Position numbers and translations under genes: made by a program. A model generated the notes under the pieces. It saw nothing but the letters and a program-made list of their open reading frames with translations. It did not search any database and had not been told where the DNA came from. DNA of 64,000 bases from Shinella zoogloeoides (GTDB lineage: Bacteria > Pseudomonadota > Alphaproteobacteria > Rhizobiales > Rhizobiaceae): contig NZ_QNUJ01000013.1 in assembly GCF_003574625.1 (NCBI RefSeq), forward strand, positions 1 to 64,000. Reading direction: 5' to 3'. This document shows, piece after piece, positions 34,829 to 44,733 of this stretch. Position 1 is the first letter of the stretch. Every line of letters begins with the position of its first letter.

Positions 34829-36456
34829 AGCAGGTCGACGATATAGGCCGAATCGAAGCGCGAATCGAGCATGCCGTAGGTCGAGCGCCAGCCGGAGGCG
34901 AGGCGCGTTTCGAGGAACGCATCGGCAATGCGGCCGGCACCGGCGCGGTAGAGTTCGGCGGCGGCGGCGGCGAGCGCCAGCTGCTCGATGAGCATGCGGG
35001 CCGCGCCCTCGTCGCGCTCGCAGAGCGACAGGCAGGCGCGCAGCACCTCCACCGTCTTGCGGCCGGCCGGGCCGAGATCGCGCGCAAGGCCGGCGAAGAG
35101 CATCTCGAAGAGATCCTTGCCCCGGCCGATGACGCGCATCAGGTCGAGCGCCATGACATTGCCGGAGCCCTCCCAGATCGCGTTGACCGGCGCCTCGCGG
35201 TAATGCCGGGCAATGGGCCGCTCCTCGACATAGCCGCTGCCGCCGATGCATTCCATCGCCTCGTAGATGAGGGCGGGTGCGATCTTGCAGCACCAGTATT
35301 TGGTGACCGGCGTCATGATGCGGGCATAGGCGGCGTCTTCCGCGCTGTCGCGCGCCTTGTCGAAGGCTTCGGCAAGACGCAGGGAAAGCGCGGTCGCGGC
35401 GGCGACGTCGAGTGCCATGTCGGCGAGGACCCGCGTCATGATCGGCTGGGCGACGAGCGGCTTGCCGAAGACATGGCGGCCGCGGGTGTGGTGCACGGCC
35501 TCGGCCAGCGAGGCGCGCATGATGCCGGAGGAGGCCAGCGCGCAGTCGAGCCGCGTCAGCGTCACCATGTCGAGGATGGTGCGGATGCCGGCATCGGGCG
35601 CGCCGAGCAGGAAGCCGAAGGTCTCGGAGAACTCGACCTCCGAAGAAGCGTTCGAGCGGTTGCCGAGCTTGTCCTTCAGCCGCTGGAAGCGCAGGCCGTT
35701 GCTGGAGCCGTCCTCCAGCAGGCGCGGCACGAGGAAGCAGCCGATGCCCTCGCGGGTCTGCGCCAGCATGACGAAGCCGTCGCTCATCGGCGCGGACATG
35801 AACCACTTGTGGCCGGTCAGCCGGTAGATGCCCTCGCCGACACGCTCGGCGCGCGAGGTGTTGGCGCGCACATCCGTGCCGCCCTGCTTTTCCGTCATGC
35901 CCATGCCGATGGTGACGGCGCTCTTCTGCATGGCGGGCTTGTTGGTGGAATCGTATTTGCGCGACAGGATCTTGCGGCCCCATTCGCGCTGCACCTGCGG
36001 CGAGGCGGAAAGCGCTGCGACCGAAGCGCTCGTCATCGTCAGCGGGCAGAGATGGCCGCATTCGAGCTGCGCCGTCAGGTAGAAGCGCACGGCGCGCGCC
36101 TTGTGCGCCCTGCCCTGCTCATCGGGCACGTTCTCCCAGAGCGAGGAATGCAGCCCGTTCGCCATGGAGCGGCGCATCAGCGCGTGCCAGGCCGGATGGA
36201 AATCCACGACATCGAGCCGCTCGCCGCGCGGACCGTGCGTGCGAAGCTGCGGCACGCCTTCGTTCGCCATGCGGGCGAGCTCCTGCGCCTCCGGCGCGGT
36301 CACGTAGCGGCCGATCGCGTCGAACTCGTCGCGCAGGGCCTTGGGCATGGCATCGGTGGCATCGACCAGCAGCGGGTCGGAGCGATAGGCGTTGATGCCC
36401 GACCAGAGCGGCGGCTGGTTGAGATCGGCAAGTTTCTGTTCGGTGTCGCGAGTCAT
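34810..36456 (-). CDS. aidB: AidB-like acyl-CoA dehydrogenase
   Basis: The 548-aa flavoprotein begins with the AidB-type N-terminus (LNQPPLWSGINAYRSDPLL) and has GMGMTEKQGGTDVRANTSRA, TGHKWFMSAPMSD, the catalytic-region segment YEAMECIGGSGYVEERPIAR and EGSGNVMALDLMR. In E. coli AidB is induced during alkylation damage and binds DNA; its enzymatic role is unclear. The length and tail match AidB rather than standard fatty-acid acyl-CoA dehydrogenases. No Ada-type box is obvious upstream. Confidence 0.88.
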   Translation of the reverse strand: MTRDTEQKLADLNQPPLWSGINAYRSDPLLVDATDAMPKALRDEFDAIGRYVTAPEAQELARMANEGVPQLRTHGPRGERLDVVDFHPAWHALMRRSMANGLHSSLWENVPDEQGRAHKARAVRFYLTAQLECGHLCPLTMTSASVAALSASPQVQREWGRKILSRKYDSTNKPAMQKSAVTIGMGMTEKQGGTDVRANTSRAERVGEGIYRLTGHKWFMSAPMSDGFVMLAQTREGIGCFLVPRLLEDGSSNGLRFQRLKDKLGNRSNASSEVEFSETFGFLLGAPDAGIRTILDMVTLTRLDCALASSGIMRASLAEAVHHTRGRHVFGKPLVAQPIMTRVLADMALDVAAATALSLRLAEAFDKARDSAEDAAYARIMTPVTKYWCCKIAPALIYEAMECIGGSGYVEERPIARHYREAPVNAIWEGSGNVMALDLMRVIGRGKDLFEMLFAGLARDLGPAGRKTVEVLRACLSLCERDEGAARMLIEQLALAAAAAELYRAGAGRIADAFLETRLASGWRSTYGMLDSRFDSAYIVDLLYPPAR

Positions 36457-36628
36457 GAGCGGGTTCTATCCCAAGTCGGGGCGGTGCGAAACGGGGCCTT
36501 GCGGCCGCAGGCGCGGTTGCGCGCACAAAAGCGTGGGAATGCGCAAAGCATTGATCCCTTCGCCTTGCCGGGGCCGGATCGAGGCTCTATAGACCCCGCG
36601 TATCCACGACAGTTGAGGCGGAGCCCCC

Positions 36629-37566
<938 letters not shown>

Positions 37567-37570
<4 letters not shown>

Positions 37571-38859
37571 CCCGCACCACCGTCCTCAAGAACCTCCGCA
37601 TTCTCGATCCTTCCCGCAATCTCGATGAAAACGGCTCCATCGTCATAGAGAACGGCAGGATCGCCGCCGTCGGCAGCGGCGCGCAGAACCAGGGCGCGCC
37701 CGAGGGCGCCGAGATCGTCGACGGGCGCGGCATGATCGCCGCTCCCGGCCTCGTCGATGCCCGGGTCTTCGTCGGCGAGCCCGGCGCGGAGCACCGCGAG
37801 ACCATCGAATCGGCCTCCCGCGCGGCGGCGGCCGGCGGCGTCACCACCTTCATCATGATGCCGGACACCGATCCGGTGATCGACGACATCGCGCTCGTCG
37901 AATTCGTGCTGAAGACGGCGCGCGACAAGGCCGTGGTGAACATCCACGCGGCGGCCGCGCTCACCAAGCATCTCGCCGGCGAGGAGATGACGGAATTCGG
38001 CCTGCTCAAGGCGGCCGGCGCCGTCGCCTTCACCAATGGCCGCAACCCGATGCACAATGCGCAGGTGCTGCGCCGCGCCATGACCTATGCCCGCGAATTC
38101 GGCAGCGTCATTTCGCTGGAGACGCGCGACAAGCATCTGGGCGCCGGCGGCGTCATGAACGAGGGGCTTCTGGCGAGCTGGCTCGGCCTTTCCGGCACGC
38201 CGCGCGAGGCCGAACTCATCCCGCTGGAACGGGACCTGCGCATCGCCGGCCTCACCCGCGCGAAATACCATGCCGCGCAGATTTCGGTGCCGGAATCGGC
38301 GGAGGCCGTGAAGATCGCCCGCGAGCGCGGCGCGAACGTCACCTGCGCCGCCTCGATCAACCACCTGACGCTGAACGAGAACGACATCGGCGAATACCGC
38401 ACCTTCTTCAAGCTTTCCCCGCCGCTGCGCGGCGAGGACGACCGCAAGGCGATGGTGGATGCGCTGGCCCGGGGCGAGATCGACATCATCGTCTCCTCGC
38501 ACGATCCGCAGGACGTCGATACCAAGCGCCTGCCCTTCGCCGATGCCGCGGACGGCGCCATCGGCCTCGAAACCATGCTGGCTGCGGCGCTCCGCCTCCA
38601 CCACAGCGGCGAGGTTCCGCTGATGCGCCTCATCGATGCGCTCTCGACACGCCCGGCAAAGATCTTCGGCCTCGACGCCGGCACGCTGGCGCCGGGCGCC
38701 CGCGCCGACATCGTGCTGATCGATCCGGACGAGCCGTGGCTCGCCGTCAAGGACGGCTTCGTTTCGCGCTCGAAGAACACGCCGTTCGAAGATGCCCGCT
38801 TTACGGGGCGCGCCGTTAGCACCTATGTTGCCGGCGAACGGGTGCATTCGCTCGGCTGA
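37567..38859 (+). CDS. pyrC': Dihydroorotase-like PyrC', probably catalytically inactive ATCase partner
   Basis: The 430-aa amidohydrolase-fold protein aligns over the whole length with dihydroorotase, but the metal and catalytic residues are gone. The HxH motif at the end of the first strand reads ARVF (Arg 66, Phe 68) in [15 protein letters not shown]. The usual HxED region is SLETRD, and the catalytic DHAPH is replaced by SSHDPQD. This is the pattern of the Pseudomonas PyrC' subunit, which is required structurally for ATCase. The 4-base overlap with pyrB supports the same role. An active dihydroorotase must then be elsewhere in the genome. Confidence 0.85.
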
Positions 38860-38874
38860 CGGAACGCGGCGAAT

Positions 38875-38984
38875 TGCCCCTCATCCGCCCTGCCGGGCAC
38901 CTTCTCCCCGCAGGCGGGGAGAAGGAGACTTGCCGCAACGCTTCCATTCGCCTCCCCGCTTGTGAGGAGGGGGTCAGGGGCAGA
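38875..38984. repeat. Rhizobial mosaic repeat (RIME-like), diverged copy
   Basis: TGCCCCTCATCCGCCCTGCC at 38875-38894 continues into CACCTTCTCCCCGCAGGCGG with a CTCCCCGC/GCGGGGAG hairpin. A complementary CCCCGCTTGTGAGGAGGGGG and CAGGGGCA follow at 38956-38984. It shares its opening with the perfect copy at 22277-22462 and fills the pyrC'-plsY gap. Confidence 0.65.
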
Positions 38985-39022
38985 GCGGTTCCATGGAAAG
39001 AGACGTCTCGGGGGAGAACACA

Positions 39023-39637
39023 GTGTCCGACATCTTCACCTGGCAGCTCGGCGCCTTGCCGACGCTGGCCGCCCTCGCCTTCGGCTATCTTCTCGGCTCC
39101 ATCCCCTTCGGCCTGATCCTCACCCGCATGGCCGGGCTCGGCGACGTGCGCGCCATCGGCTCCGGCAATATCGGCGCGACGAACGTCCTGCGCACCGGCA
39201 ACAAGAAACTCGCCGCCGCAACGCTGCTGCTCGACGCGCTGAAAGGCACGGCGGCGGCGGCCGTCGCCTCGCGCTGGGGGCTCGATGCCGGCATCGCGGC
39301 GGGCCTTGCCGCCTTTCTCGGCCATCTCTTTCCCGTCTGGCTCGGCTTCAAGGGCGGCAAGGGCGTCGCGACCTATGTCGGCGTGCTGCTCGGCCTCGTG
39401 CCGGTCATGGTCGCGGTCTTCGCCGCGGTCTGGATCGGCATGGCCTATCTCACCCGCTATTCGTCGCTCTCGGCCCTGGTTGCAACTGCCGTATCTCCGG
39501 TTGTATTGTGGTTCCTCGGTCACGAGAAGGTGGCGCTGCTCTTCGCCGTTCTCACCGTGATCACCTGGTGGAAGCATCGGGCCAATATCGGCCGCCTGAT
39601 GAACGGCACCGAAAGCAGGATCGGCAGCAAGGGATAG
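39023..39637 (+). CDS. plsY: Glycerol-3-phosphate acyltransferase PlsY
   Basis: The 204-aa inner-membrane enzyme transfers acyl from acyl-phosphate to glycerol-3-phosphate, the first step of phospholipid synthesis. Motifs are [33 protein letters not shown], and [20 protein letters not shown], with five to seven helices. I place the start at GTG 39023 because GGGGGAG sits six bases before it; an ATG 30 bases upstream lacks such a site. It is followed within three bases by dprA. Confidence 0.92.
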   Translation: MSDIFTWQLGALPTLAALAFGYLLGSIPFGLILTRMAGLGDVRAIGSGNIGATNVLRTGNKKLAAATLLLDALKGTAAAAVASRWGLDAGIAAGLAAFLGHLFPVWLGFKGGKGVATYVGVLLGLVPVMVAVFAAVWIGMAYLTRYSSLSALVATAVSPVVLWFLGHEKVALLFAVLTVITWWKHRANIGRLMNGTESRIGSKG

Positions 39638-39639
39638 CC

Positions 39640-40197
39640 ATGGACGACCGCAGCGCAAGGACAAGAGGAATTGCGCTGACGGAACGACAGAGGATCGCCT
39701 GGCTGCGGCTGATCCGCAGCGACAATGTCGGGCCGGTCACCTTCCGCGAACTCATCAATCATTTCGGCAGCGCCGAGACGGCGCTGGAAATGCTGCCGGA
39801 ACTCTCCCGCCGCGGCGGGGCCTCGCGCAGCATCCGCGTCGCCGGCCGGGCCGAGGCGGAACGGGAGCTGGAGATCGCCGAGCGGCACGGCGCCGGCTTC
39901 GTCGGCATCGGCGAGCCGGACTATCCGCCGCTCCTGCGCCAGATCGACGGCGCGCCGCCGCTTCTCGCCGTCAAGGGCAACCGCAAGGTCACGGCGGCGC
40001 CGGCCGTCGGCATCGTCGGCGCGCGCAACGCCTCGATCTCCGGCATCAAGTTCGCCAGCCTCGTCGCGCGGGAGGTCGGCCGCACCGGCTATGTCATCGT
40101 GTCGGGCCTTGCGCGCGGCATCGATACGGCGGCCCACCGCGCCAGCCTTTCCACCGGCACCATCGCCGCCATGGCCGGCGGGCTCGACAAGCCGTGA
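39640..40197 (+). pseudogene. dprA: dprA 5' fragment, interrupted by the integrative element
   Basis: DprA loads RecA onto incoming single-stranded DNA during transformation. This 185-codon fragment has the N-terminal SAM-like region and the first part of the Rossmann-like domain (VGIVGARNASISGIKFASLV, IVSGLARGIDTAAHRASL, AGGLDKP). The frame then meets a TGA created by the insertion at 40195-40197. The true dprA sequence ends at 40189; fused to 47657 it restores AGGLDKPYPPENIGLLEEL and a 383-aa protein. Confidence 0.93.
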
Positions 40198-40212
40198 CAT
40201 ACAGTACACAAA
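40177..40212. other. attL of the integrative element
   Basis: Left of the crossover is the dprA-derived half site GGCGGGCTCGACA (40177-40189). Right of it is the element half AGCCGTGACAT with arm ACAGTACACAAA at 40201-40212. The shared core is CAAGCCGT (40188-40195). The arm is the exact reverse complement of that in attR, at the same 11-base distance from the dyad centre. Confidence 0.85.
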
Positions 40213-40242
40213 ATCTTAGACGTGGAGTTTCTTCCCACACCC

Positions 40243-40271
40243 TTGAGTTTTAAATCTGCCCCTGAGATATC
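40243..40271 (+). promoter_or_regulatory. Candidate promoter of the OLD-family gene
   Basis: TTGAGT (40243-40248), 17 bases, then GATATC (40266-40271). It lies within the element, 28 bases before the TTG start codon, so expression should not depend on dprA transcription. Confidence 0.4.
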
Positions 40272-40298
40272 TCCAAAGGATCACATAGGGACACGATT

Positions 40299-42059
40299 TT
40301 GGCTAAGTTTCTTCACGCGCTGTCGCTTCAATTTTATCGCGGTATAGGACCGCAAGAGCAGCGAATGGCTGGCTTTCAGGACTTCAACTTCTTCATCGGC
40401 GCGAACAATGCGGGAAAATCGATTGTCTTGAACTTTCTTGCGCACCGCGTAGCGCAAGGCCGCAAAGGCCTCGATGCAAACTCGGTCGAGAGTTACAGGG
40501 GGCGTACTACAGGCTCGATGGCCTATTCGATAGGCATTCCCAAAGCGACATTTTTTACCGTCGCAACTGATCAACTGCCGCAAGGCCATCGTGACGAGTT
40601 CACGCGAGGCTTGGTGGAAAAGATTGTTAGCAGAATTAGCAAGAACGACCACGTTTGGGTTGCGACTGCCGAAGGTCGTGGTCACCTTGAGTATGCTGAT
40701 ACCACCGACGTCCTTGACCTATTTCACGAGCGTGAATGGCGAGCAATCTGGAGATTACTAACACGGCAAAGCGGCGGCAGCCTTGAAGGGGATTGCATAC
40801 CGGGGACTCTAGGGAGCCTGATGCGGCCTCAAAAGATTCAGTTACCAGAAATACGGCTCATCCCGGCAAAGCGCGTGATCGGCCCGAAAGACGAGAAGTT
40901 TGAAGACCTAAGTGGGCGAGGCTTGATAGATCGGCTGGTAGAAATCCAAAGCCCCGATCATCACAGTTACGAGCACGACCGGGAGCAGTTCGCCAAAATC
41001 AATCGGTTTCTGCAAAGCGTTACGGATCGCCCCGACGCTCGGATCGAAATTCCTCATAATCGGAGCGCCATCCTGGTCCACATGGACAACAAGGTTCTCC
41101 CCTTAGAGTCTCTGGGAACGGGCATCCATGAAGTGGTTATGATCGCGGCGTTCTCTACAATTCACGAAAACTGCATCATGTGCATTGAGGAGCCGGAGAT
41201 ACACCTGCATCCGATCCTCCAGCGAAAACTCGTGCGATATCTTCAGGAGAACACAAGCAACCAATACTTCATCGCCACACACTCGGCCGCTTTCATCGAC
41301 ACCCCAGGGGCGGCGGTCTTCCACGTAAGCAATGATGGTTCCCAGACCTACATTCGCGGGACGCAATTGCGTTCCGAGAAATATCAGGTTTGCGCCGATC
41401 TTGGATATAAGGCCTCGGATATCCTTCAGTCGAACGCTGTTGTATGGGTAGAAGGGCCGTCTGATCGCATTTACCTAAAAAAGTGGATTGCGACACTGGA
41501 TGCTGACCTCATCGAAGGGGTCCACTACTCAATCATGTTCTACGGCGGTCGCCTCCTCAGTCACCTCAGCGGGGAACCGGAAGCCCTGGAGGATTTCATC
41601 CAGTTACGCTCGCTCAACAGAAACTCAGCTATAGTCATAGACAGCGACAAGACAGGGCCTAAAGCCGCCATCAATTCCACCAAGGAGCGCTTGCAGGAGG
41701 AGTTCTCGAAGGACAGCGGCCTCGCCTGGATCACCAAGGGCCGCGAGATTGAGAACTACGTTGATCACACGGCACTCCAGACGGCGGTACAGGAACTAAA
41801 CGCGGACGCCTACGATAAGCCGTCGGATGGTGGCCCATACGATCACGCCCTCTACTTCCTCAGGAACCAACCCAAGAAGCGCCGCAAGGAAACCAGTGAA
41901 CCGGAAACTCTCCTGGAGACCAGCGTGGACAAGGTGGCGGTTGCTCGCAAGTTGTGCGAGGGAGAGCTATCGCTGGACGTGCTGGACCTCAGGGAACGCG
42001 CTACCGCGCTCGTGAACTTCATTCGCGAAGCAAATCACTTGAGACCGTTGAAGGGCTAG
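40299..42059 (+). CDS. OLD-family ATPase/TOPRIM nuclease (putative anti-phage protein)
   Basis: The 586-aa protein joins an ABC/RecN-like AAA ATPase to a TOPRIM nuclease. Walker A is GANNAGKS (34-41), the ABC-type signature PLESLGTG is near 267-274, Walker B is CIMCIEEPEIHLHP (Glu pair 297-298), and the H-loop is ATHSAAF (His 328). TOPRIM residues are WVEGPSDR (Glu 385, Asp 389) and IDSDK (Asp 448, 450). P2 OLD kills lambda-infected recBC cells; class 1 OLD proteins act alone. Here no UvrD-like helicase follows, so it is not a Gabija pair. TTG start with AGGGA seven bases before. Its DNA is host-unlike in composition. Confidence 0.88.
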   Translation: MAKFLHALSLQFYRGIGPQEQRMAGFQDFNFFIGANNAGKSIVLNFLAHRVAQGRKGLDANSVESYRGRTTGSMAYSIGIPKATFFTVATDQLPQGHRDEFTRGLVEKIVSRISKNDHVWVATAEGRGHLEYADTTDVLDLFHEREWRAIWRLLTRQSGGSLEGDCIPGTLGSLMRPQKIQLPEIRLIPAKRVIGPKDEKFEDLSGRGLIDRLVEIQSPDHHSYEHDREQFAKINRFLQSVTDRPDARIEIPHNRSAILVHMDNKVLPLESLGTGIHEVVMIAAFSTIHENCIMCIEEPEIHLHPILQRKLVRYLQENTSNQYFIATHSAAFIDTPGAAVFHVSNDGSQTYIRGTQLRSEKYQVCADLGYKASDILQSNAVVWVEGPSDRIYLKKWIATLDADLIEGVHYSIMFYGGRLLSHLSGEPEALEDFIQLRSLNRNSAIVIDSDKTGPKAAINSTKERLQEEFSKDSGLAWITKGREIENYVDHTALQTAVQELNADAYDKPSDGGPYDHALYFLRNQPKKRRKETSEPETLLETSVDKVAVARKLCEGELSLDVLDLRERATALVNFIREANHLRPLKG

Positions 42060-42182
42060 CATTCCGCCCGACTTTCACTGCGGGTATAGGCAGACCCCTA
42101 GCGTCCTCCAGGGGGACGGACAGGCGGCGCTGGCTGAGGGGGCGCAGATGGAACGCCGCCGCCCGGCGTAGGCCGGTTCGCG

Positions 42183-42800
42183 CTATTCACTGGTAGTCTC
42201 GGGGCTGGCTTGTGCGTCGGCAGGCCCTTCTGTTCCCATGACTGTGGCATCTGTGTCTTTTCGTTCATTGGCACCTTCCATATTGTAGTAGGCGTGTATC
42301 GATAAGAGCACTACTCCCGCGCAAAACAGCGATAAAGCCAAGAAGTTTAAGCTGTAGGTCGCCGTCCGATACCGATTGCCGATTTCATAAGGGGCACCTT
42401 TTTCGACGCGATCCGCAATCTTCTCCAGTTCCCTCTCAGCGTCCTTCGTTCCCGTCCAATATGACGAAATATTCGACACAATAGAGAGGCCGAATGCAAG
42501 CCAGCTGAGCACTAGCAACTGGGTAAATCCAGATGACCCGGCACTAATCTTGTCCACATTTGCTATTGATATCGCCAGTGCCCCACCGCTCACTGCGAGC
42601 ACGGACCTGTCAAATGTCCGGTACTGGTCGTTTCGAAGCTCCAGCGTGCTCTTCCAGTGTTCGAGGAGGCGTGCGGTTTCTTGCTCATCAGGCGATGCCT
42701 CTACGCTCGCACCCACCTGTTCGTCTGCTGGTATAGGAGTGACTTGTGCCGTCGTTTTGTGCTCAGAGTTCTGACTATCTACCACTTCTCGTTCCGCCAA
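42183..42800 (-). CDS. Three-helix membrane protein of the element, convergent with the OLD gene
   Basis: The 205-aa product starts with TTG (GGGAGAAG just upstream). It has a 60-residue polar N-terminus with a helical EQETARLLEHWKSTLELRND, membrane helices at about 66-82, 94-115 and 148-171, a charged loop (DAERELEKIADRVEKG) and an acidic tail. The layout recalls small membrane effectors of defence systems such as SLATT-type proteins, but I see no definite family match. It could equally be a phage membrane protein. It ends 123 bases from the OLD gene. Confidence 0.6.
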   Translation of the reverse strand: MAEREVVDSQNSEHKTTAQVTPIPADEQVGASVEASPDEQETARLLEHWKSTLELRNDQYRTFDRSVLAVSGGALAISIANVDKISAGSSGFTQLLVLSWLAFGLSIVSNISSYWTGTKDAERELEKIADRVEKGAPYEIGNRYRTATYSLNFLALSLFCAGVVLLSIHAYYNMEGANERKDTDATVMGTEGPADAQASPETTSE

Positions 42801-42870
42801 AGTGCTTCTCCCAGAACAGCGAAAGCGGAACCACGGTCATCCCCAGGACCGACCCGCCCACCAAAGCCAT
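42775..42870 (-). CDS. Tiny membrane peptide overlapping the membrane-protein start
   Basis: ATG at 42870 is preceded by GGGAGA and encodes the 31-aa MALVGGSVLGMTVVPLSLFW then EKHFGGTRSGR, a single hydrophobic helix with a basic tail. It overlaps the next gene's first codons by 26 bases. It could be a leader peptide, a holin/toxin-like peptide, or chance. Confidence 0.3.
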   Translation of the reverse strand: MALVGGSVLGMTVVPLSLFWEKHFGGTRSGR

Positions 42871-43010
42871 AGTGCAAACTCTCCCATTTGCTTGAAGGTA
42901 TCCATTGTTCACACACTCCTGACACAGAATAATCCAAGATTTTCCCCAGGGGACTACCGGGGTCGAAAAATGTGGGAAGGGACACAGTCCGGCTTTGCCG
43001 CTACGCGGCC

Positions 43011-43691
43011 TCATCCTTGATCCTCTTCGCCAGTCTCGCCAGCGTGGACGTGGAGACACCCGTTCCCGGCGACATCGACCGTGCCGAGGAAGAGCGCGTC
43101 GGTGACGATGTTCGACACCAGGGCCTTAGCAGTCGAGGTGAATTCATCGTCGTCCGGCTGGACCACCAGGATGTCAGGGACGACACCCGGGGCGATCTCG
43201 TTGAGGGCGTTGGCGAAGTTGTCCTCATCGGCAAACGTGAGCGAGCCCACACCGGCACCGATGGCGACACCGGCCCAACCGCCTGTGCCGATGGTGGCGG
43301 CGACGGCGGGGAGAGCCTGACCGGCCCCCTCCGCAATCACTTCCCCAACACTCTTATCCGTATCGAACTTCGGATCGAGGCGTTCGGCGTAGTCGCGGAC
43401 GAGGTTCGCGCCGTCACCGAGGATGCTCTCGGGAAGCAGGTTCTCGGCAGCGATCGCTCCGGCGTTCATAGCGCCCTGCCCGATGTCCACGGCGATGCCG
43501 CCAGCGGTCCCCCAGAAGCCCGAGGAGCCTGGGTTGTCGATCATCTGCTGCACGAGGTCTTCGGGCTTGCCGGACAACCGGGCGAAGTCCTTGACCGCAT
43601 CGGGGTACTTGTGGGGGTTAGCGCGGACACGCGCGAGGGTCTCAGCGGATGGGAGGTGAGTCCCATCCGGCTGTCGGATGAAGTTCTTCAT
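43011..43691 (-). CDS. Phage virion/ejection-like protein, probably 3'-truncated
   Basis: The 226-aa frame follows a good AAGGA ribosome site and begins MKNFIRQPDGTHLPSAETLA. Hydrophobic glycine-rich stretches (FWGTAGGIAVDIGQGAMNAG and AVAATIGTGGWAGVAIGAGV) resemble membrane-active parts of podovirus ejection proteins. It is last in an operon after gp13- and gp14-like genes, where T7-type phages keep the large internal virion proteins. The last residues (NGCLHVHAGETGEEDQG) look out of register, and the expected protein is much longer, so a deletion near 43060 has probably cut it. Confidence 0.5.
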   Translation of the reverse strand: MKNFIRQPDGTHLPSAETLARVRANPHKYPDAVKDFARLSGKPEDLVQQMIDNPGSSGFWGTAGGIAVDIGQGAMNAGAIAAENLLPESILGDGANLVRDYAERLDPKFDTDKSVGEVIAEGAGQALPAVAATIGTGGWAGVAIGAGVGSLTFADEDNFANALNEIAPGVVPDILVVQPDDDEFTSTAKALVSNIVTDALFLGTVDVAGNGCLHVHAGETGEEDQG

Positions 43692-43745
43692 GGTTTTCCT
43701 TGAATTGCACTTCAGGAGAATAGGCCCGAAGGCCCCCCTGAGAGA

Positions 43746-44255
43746 TCAATTGAAGCGTCCTGCCGGTGTCTTGGCGGTGTTACCGGACGGGAAGTCGCCC
43801 AACGTGCCGTAACCGGACACGCCGGTTCCGGCGATGTTGAAGAAGGTCGACATCGGGCTAATCGCCTGCCGGTTGATGTCGTTCTGCGCCGTGATCTGGC
43901 TGCTCTTTCCGGCCATCACGTAGTTGGCATTGGCAGATGACTTGCGGTCCTTCGCGTTCTCGATGGACAAGGCGGTCTGACGGGATTGCTCGGCAACCCG
44001 CTGTCCTGCGGTGGCACCGCCCATCCCCTCGCCCATGGCGCGGACGGCGGAGGCGGTGCGGTCGCCCTCAAGCTGAGCCTGATAGCCCTCCTTGTTTGCG
44101 CCATCGATCTGGATCAGCCGCTCTTGCTCCTGAGCAGCATGCTCCAGCTTCGCTTGCCGAATGGACTGGTCCATGTTGGCGTCGGCGGCTTCAGCTTCGC
44201 CAATCGCGGAGGCGGCACCTGAGGCGATGCCTAGAATGAAGCCGGGATCGCACAC
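43746..44255 (-). CDS. T7 gp14-like internal virion protein
   Basis: The 169-aa protein starts with GTG behind a strong AAAGGAG. The opening CDPGFILGIASGAASAIGEA, a central helical Gln/Ala-rich part and a C-terminal SSQITAQNDINRQAISPMST then FFNIAGTGVSGYGTLG follow the layout of T7 gp14 (internal virion protein B), which forms a channel across the outer membrane during DNA ejection. Its start overlaps the end of the gp13-like gene by 25 bases. The assignment rests on pattern, length and gene order. Confidence 0.6.
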   Translation of the reverse strand: MCDPGFILGIASGAASAIGEAEAADANMDQSIRQAKLEHAAQEQERLIQIDGANKEGYQAQLEGDRTASAVRAMGEGMGGATAGQRVAEQSRQTALSIENAKDRKSSANANYVMAGKSSQITAQNDINRQAISPMSTFFNIAGTGVSGYGTLGDFPSGNTAKTPAGRFN

Positions 44256-44731
44256 TCAGCGCTCCTTTCGATCATAAATGGGCGGAATAGTTCCCCGCGA
44301 GGCCCCAAGGGCTTCTTCGGGAAGACCGTCGCGCCGATTGCGCGGAGCCAGCGGAGATAAAGGCGGTTGCTGGCATGGGTGAAGTTGACGAGGTATCGAA
44401 GCTGTGAGTTCTCCGCGAACCAACGGCGGATGACATTGCGGGTCTCTCGCACCAGCGGTGCGCGGAACCGGGAGACAGTCGAGGTGCCAACAGCCCATAC
44501 TCCTGCCGTCGTCTCGTCCAGCGGAGCGAAGCCGAAGACCAGTATAGGTCGCCCGTCGTGTTCCACGATGCGGACCTCAGAGGACTCGGCTACGGCCATG
44601 GTGAGGCGGTCGCGGTAGTTCGAGTGGCCGGAAGCCGCCCGGAGCTCCCTCGCGTCGGCAGCGCGGAGATTGGCGGCGATGTAGTCGAGGTCATCCGGCT
44701 GGAGTTCGCGGATGAGGTAATGGGGGGCCAT
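44231..44731 (-). CDS. T7 gp13-like (internal virion protein A) acetyltransferase-fold protein
   Basis: The 166-aa protein has the shape of T7 gp13: a GNAT-like fold with IRELQPDDLDYIAANLRAAD, GRPILVFGFAPLDETTAGVW and the C-terminal NFTHASNRLYLRWLRAIGAT then VFPKKPLGPRGELFRPF. T7 gp13 has the comparable WVGNTSHIRFLKTIGAVFHE. It is needed for virion assembly but is not in mature T7 particles. It starts two bases after the preceding gene's stop. Confidence 0.65.
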   Translation of the reverse strand: MAPHYLIRELQPDDLDYIAANLRAADARELRAASGHSNYRDRLTMAVAESSEVRIVEHDGRPILVFGFAPLDETTAGVWAVGTSTVSRFRAPLVRETRNVIRRWFAENSQLRYLVNFTHASNRLYLRWLRAIGATVFPKKPLGPRGELFRPFMIERSAECAIPASF

Positions 44732-44733
44732 GT

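Noticed and set aside
40299-42800. Gabija or PARIS defence pair
   Set aside because: No UvrD/GajB-type helicase is adjacent, and the TOPRIM domain is fused within the ATPase protein rather than encoded by a separate AriB-type gene.
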